Source: Spiroplasma_E sp902809815 (lineage in GTDB: Bacteria; Bacillota_I; Bacilli_A; Mycoplasmatales; VBWQ01). Taken from it: a stretch of 64,000 bases of DNA. Of this stretch, positions 31,982-42,951 are shown piece by piece; the stretch's first letter is position 1; every line of letters begins with the position of its first letter. The stretch spans positions 1,364,001-1,428,000 of the forward strand of contig NZ_OZ034992.1 in NCBI RefSeq assembly GCF_964030925.1, read 5' to 3'. The notes beneath the pieces were generated by a model. It worked only from the letters and a program-made list of their open reading frames with translations, was not told where the DNA came from and did no database searches. Made by a program: the position numbers and the translations under genes.

Positions 31982-33111
31982 ATGCCAAAAAAATCAAATT
32001 TTGAAAAAAAAGATTGAAAAGAAAAAGAAAAATTTGATGAAGAAGAAATAATCAACTCAAGTATTTTTCATACAATAACAATTTTAGAAGTTTTAAATGA
32101 TAATCCTATAATATTTTTTAAAAAATTAAATCATATTATTAAAGAACTATATATAGAAACTATTTTATTAAAATGCCAAATACATATGGTTCAAATGCTA
32201 ACTCAGAGTTTTATTATATAAATCAAAAAGCACAATATGATTACTTTTCAATTACTGTAAATATTGAACAAAAAACGTTAAAATTATTTTTTTGTTCAAA
32301 AAGTTTATACCTACAAGGATTTACTTTTGAAACAACTTATTATTATTTTGAAGATAGCACATTAATAAATCCTAATATAAAAAATATTTTTTGCCAATCT
32401 TTACCTTTTGTAGGGAGTTATGTAGCAAGTAATGGACTCCAGGCACATAATAATTATTCTTGACAAACAATACATAATGATTTTTTATTGTTAACAAATT
32501 CTAACTTAAATGAAAATCAAATTAAATGCTCATTAATAGGAGTAATTCTAGCTACATCAGAAAGTATTCGTTTCAGAAGTGTTAAATATTTTATTCTTCA
32601 AAGTCAAAGACCTATAAATCCAATAATACAAAGTTGAGTTTTTTTTCAAAAAATTATAAGAAATTGAGATCGCGGAACACATAATGCTATTAATTATCTT
32701 TTAAATAATAAAGGTAACTTAAATAAATATTTTCACCAAGAATTAAGTAATAATGGATTAAGAATAATGGTTTTTAACACAAGCATGTATCATGCAATTA
32801 ACAATTATCAAAATCCACCATTAATAACTCCAAATCAAAAATGAAAAATAAAAAAATTACAAGATTGAATAGATATCGGTATTAAAATCTGTGAAAAACA
32901 AAAATACGCTATTGCTAAAGAAAGAAATAAATTTCAAAACTTAAATAATCTTATTGAAATACTGAAAAATTTTAAAAATGATATTATTACAAATAAAAAA
33001 TTACAAGACGAAATAAAAACAGTAAAAGATTTTGCTGATAATATTATTGAAATAAATAAGGTTTTTGATATAAAGACAAACCCAGAAAATATAAAAAGTT
33101 GTTATATTTAA
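31982..33111 (+). pseudogene. Ribosome-inactivating protein (RIP) toxin, one-base frameshift
   Basis: A type I RIP: an rRNA N-glycosidase that removes the adenine of the sarcin-ricin loop of eukaryotic ribosomes. The first frame (31982-32173) reads MPKKSNFEKKDW...SIFHTITILEVLNDNPIIFF...KELYIETILLK. The second (from 32173) has the catalytic core. Counting from M at 32173, the active-site residues are Tyr46 (SLYLQGFTF), Tyr83 (FVGSYVASN), Glu130 and Arg133 (ATSESIRFRS) and Trp155 (IIQSWVFF), in family order and spacing. A C-terminal helical extension follows. There is no signal peptide. The frames meet at TTAAAATG; one missing A explains the break, and the core may be re-initiated at the ATG. 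Confidence 0.8.
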
Positions 33112-33132
33112 AAAATAAATTATTCTTTTATT

Positions 33133-33870
33133 TTAACTCTTTTGACTCAATTTCATCAATGTTGTTACTTCTTCTTCTGTCAAATAACGATATTCACCCA
33201 TTGCTAAACCTTTTAAAGTAATATTAGCAACTTGTAAACGCTTTAAAGTAATTACTCTACTTCCTACTGCTTTAATCATACGTTTAACTTGTTGATTTTG
33301 TCCTTCATGAATAGTCAGATGTAGTAAAGTATTTTCTTTTTTTATATTTTTATAAATTATTTTAACAATAGCAGGAGAAGTTGTAAATGAAGTTGATAAA
33401 ATAATACCGTCTTGTAGTTTTTTAATAGCATTTGATGACAAAATACCACTTGCCAATACTTCATATACCTTATCTATTTTATAACGAGGATGAATAATAG
33501 CATTAGTAAATTCACCATCATTAGTCATTAACAACAAACCTGAAGTATCAAAATCTAAACGACCGACTGGGTAAATTCTACTATTAATATTAGTAAAATA
33601 ATTCATTACCGTTGGTCGATTTTTAGGATCACTTACTGTTGTTAAACAATTAGGTGGTTTATAAAATGCTAAATAAATATGATTAGATTGCTTAATAATT
33701 TGATTATTAACTTTAATAACATCACTACTTGTAACTTTAAAACCTAACGTTGTAATAATTTGCCCATTAACTGTTACTTGCCCATTAATAATTAGTAATT
33801 CTGCTTTTCGTCGTGAACATACTCCAGAATTAGCAATAACTTTTTGCAAGCGTTCTAAATCATTATTCAT
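33133..33870 (-). CDS. rluB: 23S rRNA pseudouridine synthase B
   Basis: 245 aa from ATG 33870 (MNNDLERLQKVIANSGVCSRRKAELLI, the S4-like domain). Catalytic motif PVGRLDFDTSGLLLMTNDGEF with the active Asp, then HPRYKIDKVYEV and EGQNQQVKRMIKAVG. It pseudouridylates 23S rRNA near position 2605. The start overlaps scpB by 8 bases, a gene order usual in Firmicutes. Upstream in-frame starts exist but lie inside scpB. Confidence 0.93.
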   Translation of the reverse strand: MNNDLERLQKVIANSGVCSRRKAELLIINGQVTVNGQIITTLGFKVTSSDVIKVNNQIIKQSNHIYLAFYKPPNCLTTVSDPKNRPTVMNYFTNINSRIYPVGRLDFDTSGLLLMTNDGEFTNAIIHPRYKIDKVYEVLASGILSSNAIKKLQDGIILSTSFTTSPAIVKIIYKNIKKENTLLHLTIHEGQNQQVKRMIKAVGSRVITLKRLQVANITLKGLAMGEYRYLTEEEVTTLMKLSQKS

Positions 33871-34444
33871 TAGTAAAATTGTAGATTTCTTGTTCATCAT
33901 TTTGGTTATTAAATTGAGGCAAAGTTGGTAATTGAGTTAAAGATTCGATATTAAAATGATCCATAAATTCATCAGTTAAATCATATAAAATTGGTTTTCC
34001 TGGTAATTCACTACGACCAATCTCGGTAATTAAATTTAAACTTTTTAGTTTAAAAATAATAGAATCACAATTTACACCACGAATATCTTCAATTTGTGGT
34101 TTAGTAACTGGATGATTATAAGCAATAATAGCTAGTGTTTCTAAAGCTGCTTGTGATAAACGTATTAAAGGTTGTTGTTTTAATACTTGATAGCGATTAT
34201 AATGAATAGGTTTTGTTGTTAATTTATAAATATTACCAACTTTAATTAAACTTAAACCACTGGTATCATCATCATTTAATTTCATTTGTAAAGATGCAAT
34301 TAAATTTTCAACAGTTTTTGGTTTTTTTGTTAATTCTAAATATTCAGCAAGTGTTAATAAATCAAGGCCTTCATTACCAGCAATAAATAATAAACCTTGT
34401 AAAACTGCTAATCTTTCGTTTGTTTTTCAATTGCTATTATTCAT
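33863..34444 (-). CDS. scpB: Segregation and condensation protein B
   Basis: 193 aa. Two winged-helix parts: MNNSNWKTNERLAVLQGLLFIAG, then SQAALETLAIIAYNHPVTKPQIEDIRGVN, LKSLNLITEIGRSELPGKP. It forms the SMC-ScpA-ScpB condensin. One TGA=Trp in NSNWK. It overlaps scpA by 8 bases. Confidence 0.93.
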
Positions 34445-35189
34445 TTTTCTCACCTCGATAAATTACTGTAATTTCAGTAAAAGTATTAGTTTGTATAATA
34501 TGTAACATTTGATGATTTGCAAGATCTAAAATTGCAATAAAAGTAATAATAAAATAATGTAAAGTTAATGTTTTAGTAAAAAATAATTGTTCTAAAGTAA
34601 AATGTTGCTTGGGATTTTTTTTCAGTAACTGTTTAATTTCTTTAGCTCGATCTTCAGCTGAAATTAAGTTTAATGCTAAATTAACTGGTAATTTATTTTC
34701 ATTTTGTAGTCTATTAAATAAGTTTAACATTGCTTGTGTTAGTTTATTAACATTATTTTTTACCAAAATTGGTGTAATTTCATCAACTAAATATGTTTTT
34801 AAATCACTAGGTGCTTTTGTTAATAATTGGGTTCTATATACAGCCTGTTCTTTAAAATAATTACTTATTTCTTTAAATTTTTTATATTCTAATAAACGAG
34901 CAATTAATTTTTGACGATTAACTTCATTTTCATAAGCACTATCTACTACTAGTTCTTGTTTTGGTAATAATTGTTTTGATTGCAATTCTAATAAATAAGC
35001 AGCAATCGGTAAATATTCACTTACTAAATCAATGTTTTTAATTAATTCTTCATTAATAAAATGAACATATTGGTTAGTAACATCATTTAGATTTAAATCT
35101 AAAATATCAATATTTTTTTCTTTAATTAAATGCAAAAGCAAATCCATTGGTCCTTGAAAAGATTCAATTGTAATTACTGGTTGTAACAT
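34437..35189 (-). CDS. scpA: Segregation and condensation protein A (kleisin)
   Basis: 250 aa kleisin bridging SMC heads: FQGPMDLLLHLIKEKNIDILD, YLPIAAYLLELQSKQLLP, and a C-terminal winged helix (LTLHYFIITFIAILDLANHQML). It is first in a scpA-scpB-rluB operon on the minus strand. Confidence 0.93.
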   Translation of the reverse strand: MLQPVITIESFQGPMDLLLHLIKEKNIDILDLNLNDVTNQYVHFINEELIKNIDLVSEYLPIAAYLLELQSKQLLPKQELVVDSAYENEVNRQKLIARLLEYKKFKEISNYFKEQAVYRTQLLTKAPSDLKTYLVDEITPILVKNNVNKLTQAMLNLFNRLQNENKLPVNLALNLISAEDRAKEIKQLLKKNPKQHFTLEQLFFTKTLTLHYFIITFIAILDLANHQMLHIIQTNTFTEITVIYRGEKNE

Positions 35190-35279
35190 TATTCTCGTTC
35201 CCTCAATATCATTTTATACTTATTAATATTAATTATAACTTAATTTAATAGTACTTGATTAATCTTTAATAAATAAAAA

Positions 35280-35318
35280 AACTTATTTTTAATTTTTTAA
35301 TGATTAAAATAAGTTTTA
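35280..35318. terminator. Terminator between lipoprotein gene and scpA
   Basis: A hairpin with AAACTTATTTTTAA / TTAAAATAAGTTT arms followed on the minus strand by a T-run, 26 bases past the lipoprotein stop. Confidence 0.7.
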
Positions 35319-35343
35319 AAAGTTATTATATTTTTAAATATTA

Positions 35344-36666
35344 TTATTTAACTTCACGTAACGTAATATGAATATTTTCAGCAGATATTTCAAATTTTGA
35401 AGTTGTCTTTATATCTGGAAAGCCTTTACTTAGATCATATTCTAATTTAAAGTTTAAATTAAAATAACCATTTTTTTCATTAGGATTAAGATTAAATCCA
35501 CTTTCAGGATTAGTAATAGTTATTACATTATTTCATTTAGGAACAAGAATACTATAAATTTTATTAATATTAGCAAAATAACCATTTGTTATAACTTGTT
35601 CTTTTATTTTTCCATCTTTGTCATAATCTGAATACTTATCTGAAGCTTTTGGTAATTCCTTTACTGTATCAACTGTTCAGTCAGAAAATATTTTTGAAAT
35701 TTGTGTTGTTGCATCAACAAAAGTTTGGTTAATCTTAATAGCAGTAGTACTTTCAATATCACCAGTATTAAAAGTAGATTTACCATCATTACCAACTAAG
35801 AAATCAATAGTAATATTACTAACATTACCATTAAATACAATTGATTTATCATCATTATTGGTCACCGTTGGATCTGTCATTTTAAATAAAGTTGATTTAG
35901 GAACATTTGAAAAATCACCTGAAAATTCAAAACTTAAACTTAAACCAGAATATTGAACTTTATCTTTAATGGCAACATTTAAATTTTGTTTAATATATGA
36001 TAACTGAGTTCTAGCAATTTCTTCTTTTTCTTTTTTTTCTGCTCCTTTAATTTCTCCAGTTATTGGTAAATTTTCAACATTAATATTTAGATTACCTTTA
36101 GTAATTTCTTCTTTAATAAAGTCTCTAATTGCATCAGCTTTTTTTTGATCACTAGTATGACTTGTATCATTATTAATTGTAATTTTAATATCTTTAGTAA
36201 CTGATGGTAAATTTAAATAAGAGATTTCCACTTTTACTCATAAATGACCATTGACTAATTCACTACCAGTTGGTAAAACAAACTTAGGTTTGTCTTTTTC
36301 ATCATTATCATTATCTTTTTTTGGAACATAGTCCATAATTTTGACATGTGCATCAGGGTGATATCAATTTGTTGGATGTTCATTGGTACTTTCTTTAAGT
36401 TTACTAGAGAAAAAGTTACCAATAGCTGTTTGCACAGAAGTATCTAATTCGCTAAAAATTTTACCTTTCATTTCTCCTATATTGGTATCATCTGATAAAT
36501 TAAGATCAGCCTTAATTTGCACACTACTATCAGTAACAAAAGAGGCAGCAAAATTAAGAATATCCCTTGGAGTCATTTGATTATTTTCACTACCACAAGC
36601 AACAACTGTTACAACTGGTGTTGTTGCTAAAGCAAGTGTGCCCAGTAATTTTAATAAAGATTTCAC
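35344..36666 (-). CDS. Spiroplasma surface lipoprotein
   Basis: 440 aa from GTG 36666; AAGGAG lies 7 bases upstream, better than the ATG at 36684 that overlaps it. Signal peptide MKSLLKLLGTLALATTP, then lipobox TVVAC with Cys24, so it is a membrane-anchored lipoprotein. The mature part is Asn/Asp/Lys-rich and beta-like, with a coiled segment (TGEIKGAEKKEKEEIARTQL). There is no enzymatic motif. It is a typical Mollicute surface protein of unknown role, transcribed alone. Confidence 0.85.
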
Positions 36667-36741
36667 AAAAACGCTCCTTATCATTTCATTTAATTAATAT
36701 TTTTTAAAATACTGTAACATTATAAACAATTTTAAACTAAA

Positions 36742-38049
36742 TTACATTATTATTTCTAAAATTATTGGTTTAATATCGTATTTTTTATTAGTAATCTGAA
36801 ATGTAGAAATTGCCAAATCTAAAAATTGTTGATGAAAATGTTGATCTTTATTAGTATGGAGTTCCATAATTACACTATTTTTTTCAACTTTTTGACCATG
36901 AATTTGTTTTAAATAAATTCCTGCCACTGGATCAATGATATCAGTTTTAGTAGTTCTTCCTGCTCCTAATATTACTGATAATTCACCTAAAGCATAATTA
37001 TTAGTAACATCTAAATAGCCCGATAATTGTGCCTTAACTTTAATAATATATTTAGCTGGTGGTAATTTATCAATATTATCAAGATATTTAGTATCTCCAC
37101 CTTGACTTTTAACAAAATCATAAAAAATTTGTAGTGGTTTTTCACTAGTAAACATAGCATTAGCTTTATCAATACCCTCTTTTAAGGTTTTTACGTTTTT
37201 AGCTCCCAATAAGGCTAAAGCTACTAAATTACTAACAAGAATTTTCAAATCTTCTGGTCCTTTATTTTTTAAGCTTAAAATAACTTCTTGTAATTCTAGT
37301 GCATTACCAATTGTTTGTCCTAAAGGCTTATTCATATCACTAATAATAGCATAAATTTTTTTATTAAAAGCTTTACCAATATGTACCATTAATTTTGCTA
37401 ACTTTCTTGCAGTTACTATATCCTGAACAAAGGCACCTTTTCCACATTTAATGTCTAGTAAAATTAAATCAGCACCCATTGCTATTTTTTTAGACATAAC
37501 ACTAGCAGCAATTAATGGTAATGAATCAACTGTTCCTGAAACATCACGTAATGCATATAATTTTTTATCAGCAGGCACTAAATTACTAGTTTGACTAATA
37601 ATACTCATACCAACTTTATTAACAACTTTAATAAAATCTGATATTGCCAAATCACATTTAAAATTTGGAATTATTTCCAATTTATCAATAGTACCACCAG
37701 TAATACCCAATCCTCTTCCAGAAATTTTTGCAACCTTTAATCCACAAGCAGCAGCTAATGGACCAAATACTAAACTAGTTTTATCACCAACACCACCAGT
37801 TGAATGTTTATCAATACTAAAACCAGTAATTTGTGATAAATCCATGGTTTCACCACTATTAATAACGGCTTTTGTATATTCTACTAATTCATCATTAGTC
37901 ATTCCCTGAAAACAAACAGCCATTGCTCAAGCACTAATTTGATAGTCTGGTATTGTTTCATTGACAATACCTTCTGTTAAAAATTTTAGTTCTTCTTTAT
38001 TTAAACTTTGTCCTAATTTCTTTTTAGAGATTAAATCAATCATATACAT
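36742..38049 (-). CDS. deoA: Pyrimidine-nucleoside (thymidine) phosphorylase
   Basis: 435 aa. Signature SGRGLGITGGTIDKLEIIP and phosphate/ribose-site motifs DKHSTGGVGDKTSL and LRDVSGTVDSLPLI. It cleaves thymidine and uridine nucleosides with phosphate. Product deoxyribose-phosphate would feed DeoC (21006). I start at MYMIDLIS (38049), with AAGGTG upstream. The two TGA codons flanking MAVC near residue 43 are Trp. It follows acpS by 28 bases. Confidence 0.94.
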
Positions 38050-38077
38050 TTTAATAAAACACCTTACTTTCTTTTTA

Positions 38078-38398
38078 TTAAATAACAATTGCAATTGCAA
38101 TTGCATTAGTTTCATTATGTGATAAAGATAAAAGTAATTGATAATTCTTAATGATAGTTATTGGTTGATTATATTGATTATAACTAATATCAATATTTTT
38201 AAATGTTAACTTTTCTTGTGGTAATGCCTTAAAAATTGCTTCTTTTAATGCTCATCTTCCTGCCAAAAATTCCTGTTGACGTTGTAAAGAATATTGATTA
38301 AAAAGTATAATTTCTTTCTTACTTAAAATTCTTTTAGCAAATTCTTCAATATTTTCTATTCGATTTACTTCAATAATATCTATACCTACACTACGCAT
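38078..38398 (-). CDS. acpS: Holo-[acyl-carrier-protein] synthase
   Basis: 106 aa phosphopantetheinyl transferase: MRSVGIDIIEVNRIENI (metal-binding Asp) and EFLAGRWALKEAIFKAL (WxxKEA block with Glu and Lys, Trp coded by TGA), ending LSLSHNETNAIAIAIVI. It loads coenzyme A-derived arm on acyl carrier protein. Upstream of deoA in the same minus-strand unit, divergent from rnhC. Confidence 0.92.
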
Positions 38399-38529
38399 TG
38401 TTAACTCCTTATATAAAATAAAAGGTTAAAACCCTAAAATCCTTGTTTTTATTATATAATTAATATGAAAGAAAGTGTGATATTAATTTCAATAAATCAA
38501 ATAAATTTTGAAAAGATGGTGGTATATTA

Positions 38530-39390
38530 ATGACATTTTACTTAAATCAAAAACAAAAATCATTAATTAAAGAACACTACCAAAACTATAAAGTTGATAA
38601 TAAAAATAGTAGTTATGAATTATTTCAATATCATAATATAACAATTGAAATTTATCAAGAAAAAGTTATTTTTAAAGGTACTAAAGAGGATATTATTGCA
38701 GAATATCGTAGAATTTGAAATCAACTTGATGAAAATCAATCACCAGTCATTGGCAATGCTGAATTTGGTATTAATAATTTTTTTGGTCCACTTGTTATTA
38801 TTAGTTCTTATATTGGTTCGGGTAATTTAGAAAAATTACGTTTACTTAACATTCGCGATTATAAAGACTTATCACAAAGTAAATTTATTGAATTAGCACA
38901 AGATATTATGAAAACAATTATTTTTGAGTCAGTAATCATTAACAATCGTAAATATAATCAATGAATTGATGCGGGTTATAGCCCCAATATTATTAAAACC
39001 TGAGGAGAAAATCAAGCATTAGTTCGTATGTTACAACATAGAATTCAATATGATACTATAGTTATTGATCAATATATTAATGAAGATACATATTACAAAT
39101 ACATTGAAAATATGAAAGATAATCGTAATAAAATTATTAAAGATAAAGTTCAATTTGTTACTAATGCAGAAAGTAAGTATTTAGCTATCGCTTGTAGTAC
39201 TATTATTAGTCGTTATTTATTTTTAGAAGAAATTAAAAAAATAAAAGGTATTGACACTAATACAATTCCATTAGGTACTGGAAAAGAAGTTAATATATTT
39301 TTAGAAAAAATTAAAAATGAAAAAACAATTGAATTTAATAAATTTCTTGAACGTCATAGCAAAAAATCATTTACTGAATTTTTTAAATAA
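38530..39390 (+). CDS. rnhC: Ribonuclease HIII-like, first catalytic Asp missing
   Basis: 286 aa. N-terminal substrate-binding (TBP-like) domain (residues 1-75) then an RNase H2 fold: VIGNAEFGINNFFGPLVII, IVIDQYINEDTYYKYI, and NAESKYLAIACSTIISRYLFL. In active enzymes the first motif is GSDEVGTGDYFGP; here the Asp is Ala (NAE) and Thr-Gly-Asp is Ile-Asn-Asn. The Glu, the central Asp (IDQ) and the AxSxIxR motif remain. The enzyme should be weak or inactive on RNA-DNA hybrids, yet the frame is open and its fold motifs are kept. The ribosome binding site is weak (GGTGG). Confidence 0.85.
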
Positions 39391-39497
39391 ATAATTAAAA
39401 CTTAATTTTTATTAACTATATATAAAAAATTTTTTTTATTTAAAAACTATCAAATAAATGATATAATCCAAATCAGATATATGTTTAAATATATTTT

Positions 39498-39540
39498 TAA
39501 GTCCTATTTTGTTTATAAAAACAAAATAGGACTTTTATAC
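39498..39540 (+). promoter_or_regulatory. Leader hairpin before the effector-like gene
   Basis: A 13-bp perfect stem (AAGTCCTATTTTG / CAAAATAGGACTT) lies between a TATAAT-like box (39461-39466) and AAAGGAG before ATG 39559. It could be the rnhC terminator, or an attenuator of the downstream gene. Confidence 0.6.
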
Positions 39541-40946
39541 TTAAAGGAGAAAATAAAATGCCAAAAGAAGAAAAAAACCTTTATTAGAAAAAAATAAACA
39601 TACTAATTATAGAATTACCCAGCAACAATCTTCTATAAATAATAGTAATTCAAGTAGTACTGAAAGTCTTAATAGTTCAAGTACAATCATCGAAATAGAA
39701 AATAGTGAAGAAAATAATTGAATAAATTGTAATAGTCGTTTTGGAGGAACAACACAAAAAAACTCGATGATAATGGAAATTGAAAATATGAAACCCAAAT
39801 TAAAAATAACTTTGATAGTTTAACTTTTTTTAATGAAAGCACTATTACCATTAATAACAATCAATACTGACAAAAACTAACATTTGTTGAAAAAAATGGA
39901 ACAGTAATTATAGTGATTTTAGAATTATTAAAAATAAACTTTAATAGAAATACAATAGAAATATATAAAAAAGAATACAATGATGTTGATGAATATATTG
40001 ATGATAATTTAGATTTAAAAACTTTTCAAAAAAAAGAAAGAAAATTATCACTTGAAGATCAATTCTTAGAAGGTATTACTATAAAAACTATTAATAATCT
40101 TAATAAATTTATAACAAATACCAACTCACTTAATGAACAATTAAAATTATTTAAAGAAAATTCTAATAATAGAGATTTAAATGTTTTATTAAAACTATAT
40201 AAATATTTAACAATAATACAAAATTTTATTGATCAAACAAAACCAGGAATAATAAGAAATATTGCATATAAATTTTTAGGATTATTAGAAATTTATATTG
40301 GACTTACTGGTAAAAATTTACAAAGAGTAGTTTCTAATTTTCCCATTGATGGTAAAGAACACACATCCCAAGATTATATTGATGCTATATTTTGAAATTG
40401 ACAAAATTATGTTATGGTATTACTTGATACTGCACTTGGCACATTTTTCACTTCAGCAGCTTCAAGTTGATCACGAGATGTTTTTTTAATAAAAAAAACA
40501 AAACAAATCCCATTGAAATCAATCAATTTAATACCAGTGACTTTGAAAAATATAAAGAAATATTTGAAACACTTTTATTTGAAGAAGACCATCAAAAATT
40601 AATGAAATATTTTTCAAATATTTCCATACTTAATGATTTAATACAGAAATTTAATCAAATTGAAAATTGTGTAGAAACAGAATTTGAATATCATCCAAAT
40701 TTTAAAAAAGAAATTGAACGAATTAAAAAACTAATTATTAATTCACAAACAGAAAATAATAATGCTAATAATGATAGTGAAATTAAACAAGTAATATCTT
40801 TAGCAAATAAAACAATTAAAACTATGGAACAACAAAATAATAAACCAATAGCATTAGTAACTAATTGAGGACGTAATCTTTTAGTTAATTTAACTTTAGA
40901 AACACTAACATGAGCAGGCAGTCATATTATTCTAACTGGTTCATCA

Positions 40947-42059
40947 GAAAATTTATTTTATAATTTTGTTATTAACAATAAATTTAGAAAAGTGTTGATA
41001 AAAATGATTTTTGAAAATTTAAAAAATTTAAAAAATGAAGAATTTTACAGATATTTTGGTATAAAACGTTTTCATTTTAATGAAATGTTAGAAAAATTAA
41101 TTGAAATAGAAAAATTAGAAAAAAATAAAGGTCGAAAAAATAAACTTTCAGTAGAAGAAAGATTAATGATGACTTTATTATACTGAAAAGAATATTATAC
41201 TTTTTTTCAAATGAGTATTAAATCTAAAATGAGCCCATCAAGTTGTTTTCAAAATATTACTTGAGTAGAAAATAAACTTAGTAACCACAAAGATTACCAA
41301 TTTTTAAAAGAAAGATATAAATTAAAAATTGATAAAAAACAAGAAAATTCAAATGAATTTCAATTTTATTTAATTGATTCAACTGAGATTGAAATTGAAA
41401 GACCAACTAAAAAAAACTACAGTTAGAATATTTTTCTGGTAAAAGTTGAATGTATTCTATAAAATTTCAAATTGTATATGATTTTTTTAATAAAAAAATT
41501 GTTGATATTTTTGCTGATAATGGTAAAGTGCATGATTTTCAAATATTAAAAAATTCAAATCTTGAATTTTCAGAAAAAACAATAATTATTGGTGATTTAG
41601 GATATCAAGGTATACAAAATATTTATAAAAATACAATAATACCAATTAAAAGAACTAAAAATAAAAAATTAACTAAACAAGAAAGAAAATACAATAAGAT
41701 TGTATCTAAAATTAGAATTAAAGTTGAACATGTCTTTGCTTGATTGAAAAGATTCAAAATTTTAGTAAATAAATGTAGAAAATCTAAATTTAGACTTATG
41801 TACTTAAGATTTAACTTACTTTGTGAAATTTTTAATAAAATAAAACCATTAAAATAAAAAAAATATTAAAAATATTTTTTTAAAATTTAAATTTTTATCG
41901 AGTTAATATAAAAATATTATTAACAATTTTTTGTTTAAAATGTAAACTCATTTTTTAAACTATTTTTTCAAAAAATATTTATTTCTATATTCAATAACAC
42001 TAAATAGTTTTAAAACAATTTTATTGACAATTAATTAAATTTAATTACGGAATATGTCT
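40947..42059 (+). mobile_element. IS5 copy E, left end deleted
   Basis: The right inverted end is present, but about 47 bases of the left end, including the inverted repeat, are gone. AGA on both sides (left tcatcAGA, right AGAaaatac) fits the original target duplication, and the host frame rejoins as SSENTSKED. Confidence 0.85.
41004..41857 (+). CDS. IS5 family transposase, copy E (two frames)
   Basis: Same two-frame structure as copy D; one Lys-to-Asn difference near the start (ENLKNLKN). A-run of eight at the frame junction. Without a left inverted repeat the element cannot move by itself, though it might supply enzyme. Confidence 0.75.
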
Positions 42060-42866
42060 AGAAAATACTTCTAAAGAAGATTTTAATTTACATGATTGAA
42101 TCACGAAAGACATTTTTACTACAGGTGCTTTAGCAGCAAATATAAGTCGTTATTTTGTTATGAGACCAATTAATAATATTTTTAAATCGGGTTTAACAAA
42201 CTTAGGAATTCCAACTAATCTTTGTCCTGAAAAACTTTCAAAATGAGTTGAAAAACAAACTAGATATAAAAAAATATTAATGGCAATCCCTTTATTTTTA
42301 TCAGTCACTTGTACTGTTAATGCTGTTAAAACAGAAGCTGCATTAGTTACTGAATATGGATTTCAAAAAGCCACAAAATTATTTTATGAAAAATTTGTTA
42401 GATGAACAACATTAGGATTTTCAATTGGTGTAATAGCAATTGATATGATTGCTTTTGCTATTTCTGATTTTTATAAAGATGTATTTAATCAACCAATAAC
42501 TATAAAAAAAAATAACAGAAATATTAACTAGTTGTTGTGGATTTACTAAAAAAGAAGCAGTTTTTCTTGAAAAACATTTAGAAAAATTAGAAAACAATGG
42601 GAAATTCACAACTTTTGATGAATTGTTTAAAAAATATCAGGAAGAAGAATTTGAAGATTCTGGTATTGAAGAAGTTTTATCACAACAAATAGAATCAGAA
42701 AAATCATCAAATGAAAAAGAAACTGATGACGAAACATCAATAGAAGAATTTCCTATTGACAATCCATATCAATTTGCAAATGATATAAATAACCAACCAT
42801 CAACAAGTACAGGAATATACCATCCAATGCCATTCAATTAAAAGCACTATTTAAATTTAATTTTTA

Positions 42867-42897
42867 GTCACTCTTTTTAAAAGAGTGACTTTTTTAA
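42867..42897 (+). terminator. Terminator of the effector-like gene
   Basis: AGTCACTCTTTT / AAAAGAGTGACT stem and T-run, 26 bases after the stop at 42841. Confidence 0.85.
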
Positions 42898-42951
42898 TAT
42901 TTTATATTTATTTTTTTTCCAAAAAATGTACACTGATTTTGGGTATTTTAG

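Larger units (their letters stand above)
39559..42841 (+). pseudogene. Large effector-like gene, decayed (4 frameshifts + IS5)
   Basis: Start MPKEEKK... with AAAGGAG upstream. A Ser/Asn-rich part (INNSNSSSTESLNSSSTIIE) leads to a long helical body (IEIYKKEYNDVDEYIDDNLD..., then ETEFEYHPNFKKEIERIKKL). Several membrane spans follow (WAGSHIILTG, ILMAIPLFLSVTCTV, TLGFSIGVIAIDMIAFAI) and an acidic tail ends TSTGIYHPMPFN. One-base shifts are needed at A/T-runs near 39580, 39757, 40488 and 42508. IS5 copy E (40947-42059) sits inside it. The intact protein would be about 700 aa. There is no signal peptide or known domain, and it is not expressed as one protein. Confidence 0.65.

Noticed and set aside
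34609..34860. Open frame on the plus strand.
   Set aside because: It is the antisense shadow of scpA. The same applies to frames at 798-989, 7507-7698, 11065-11328 (minus), 24313-24531, 36383-36580, 53286-53486 and 55299-55631.
38645..38830. Second frame inside rnhC.
   Set aside because: It is a shadow of the RNase HIII N-terminal domain.
39607..39798. Hydrophobic minus-strand frame.
   Set aside because: It is opposite the Ser/Asn-rich start of the effector-like gene and has no ribosome binding site.
39559..42841. The frameshifts might be sequencing errors at homopolymers.
   Set aside because: Not fully excluded, but long essential genes nearby with many homopolymers (deoA, scpA, ABC exporter) have none, so I treat them as real decay.
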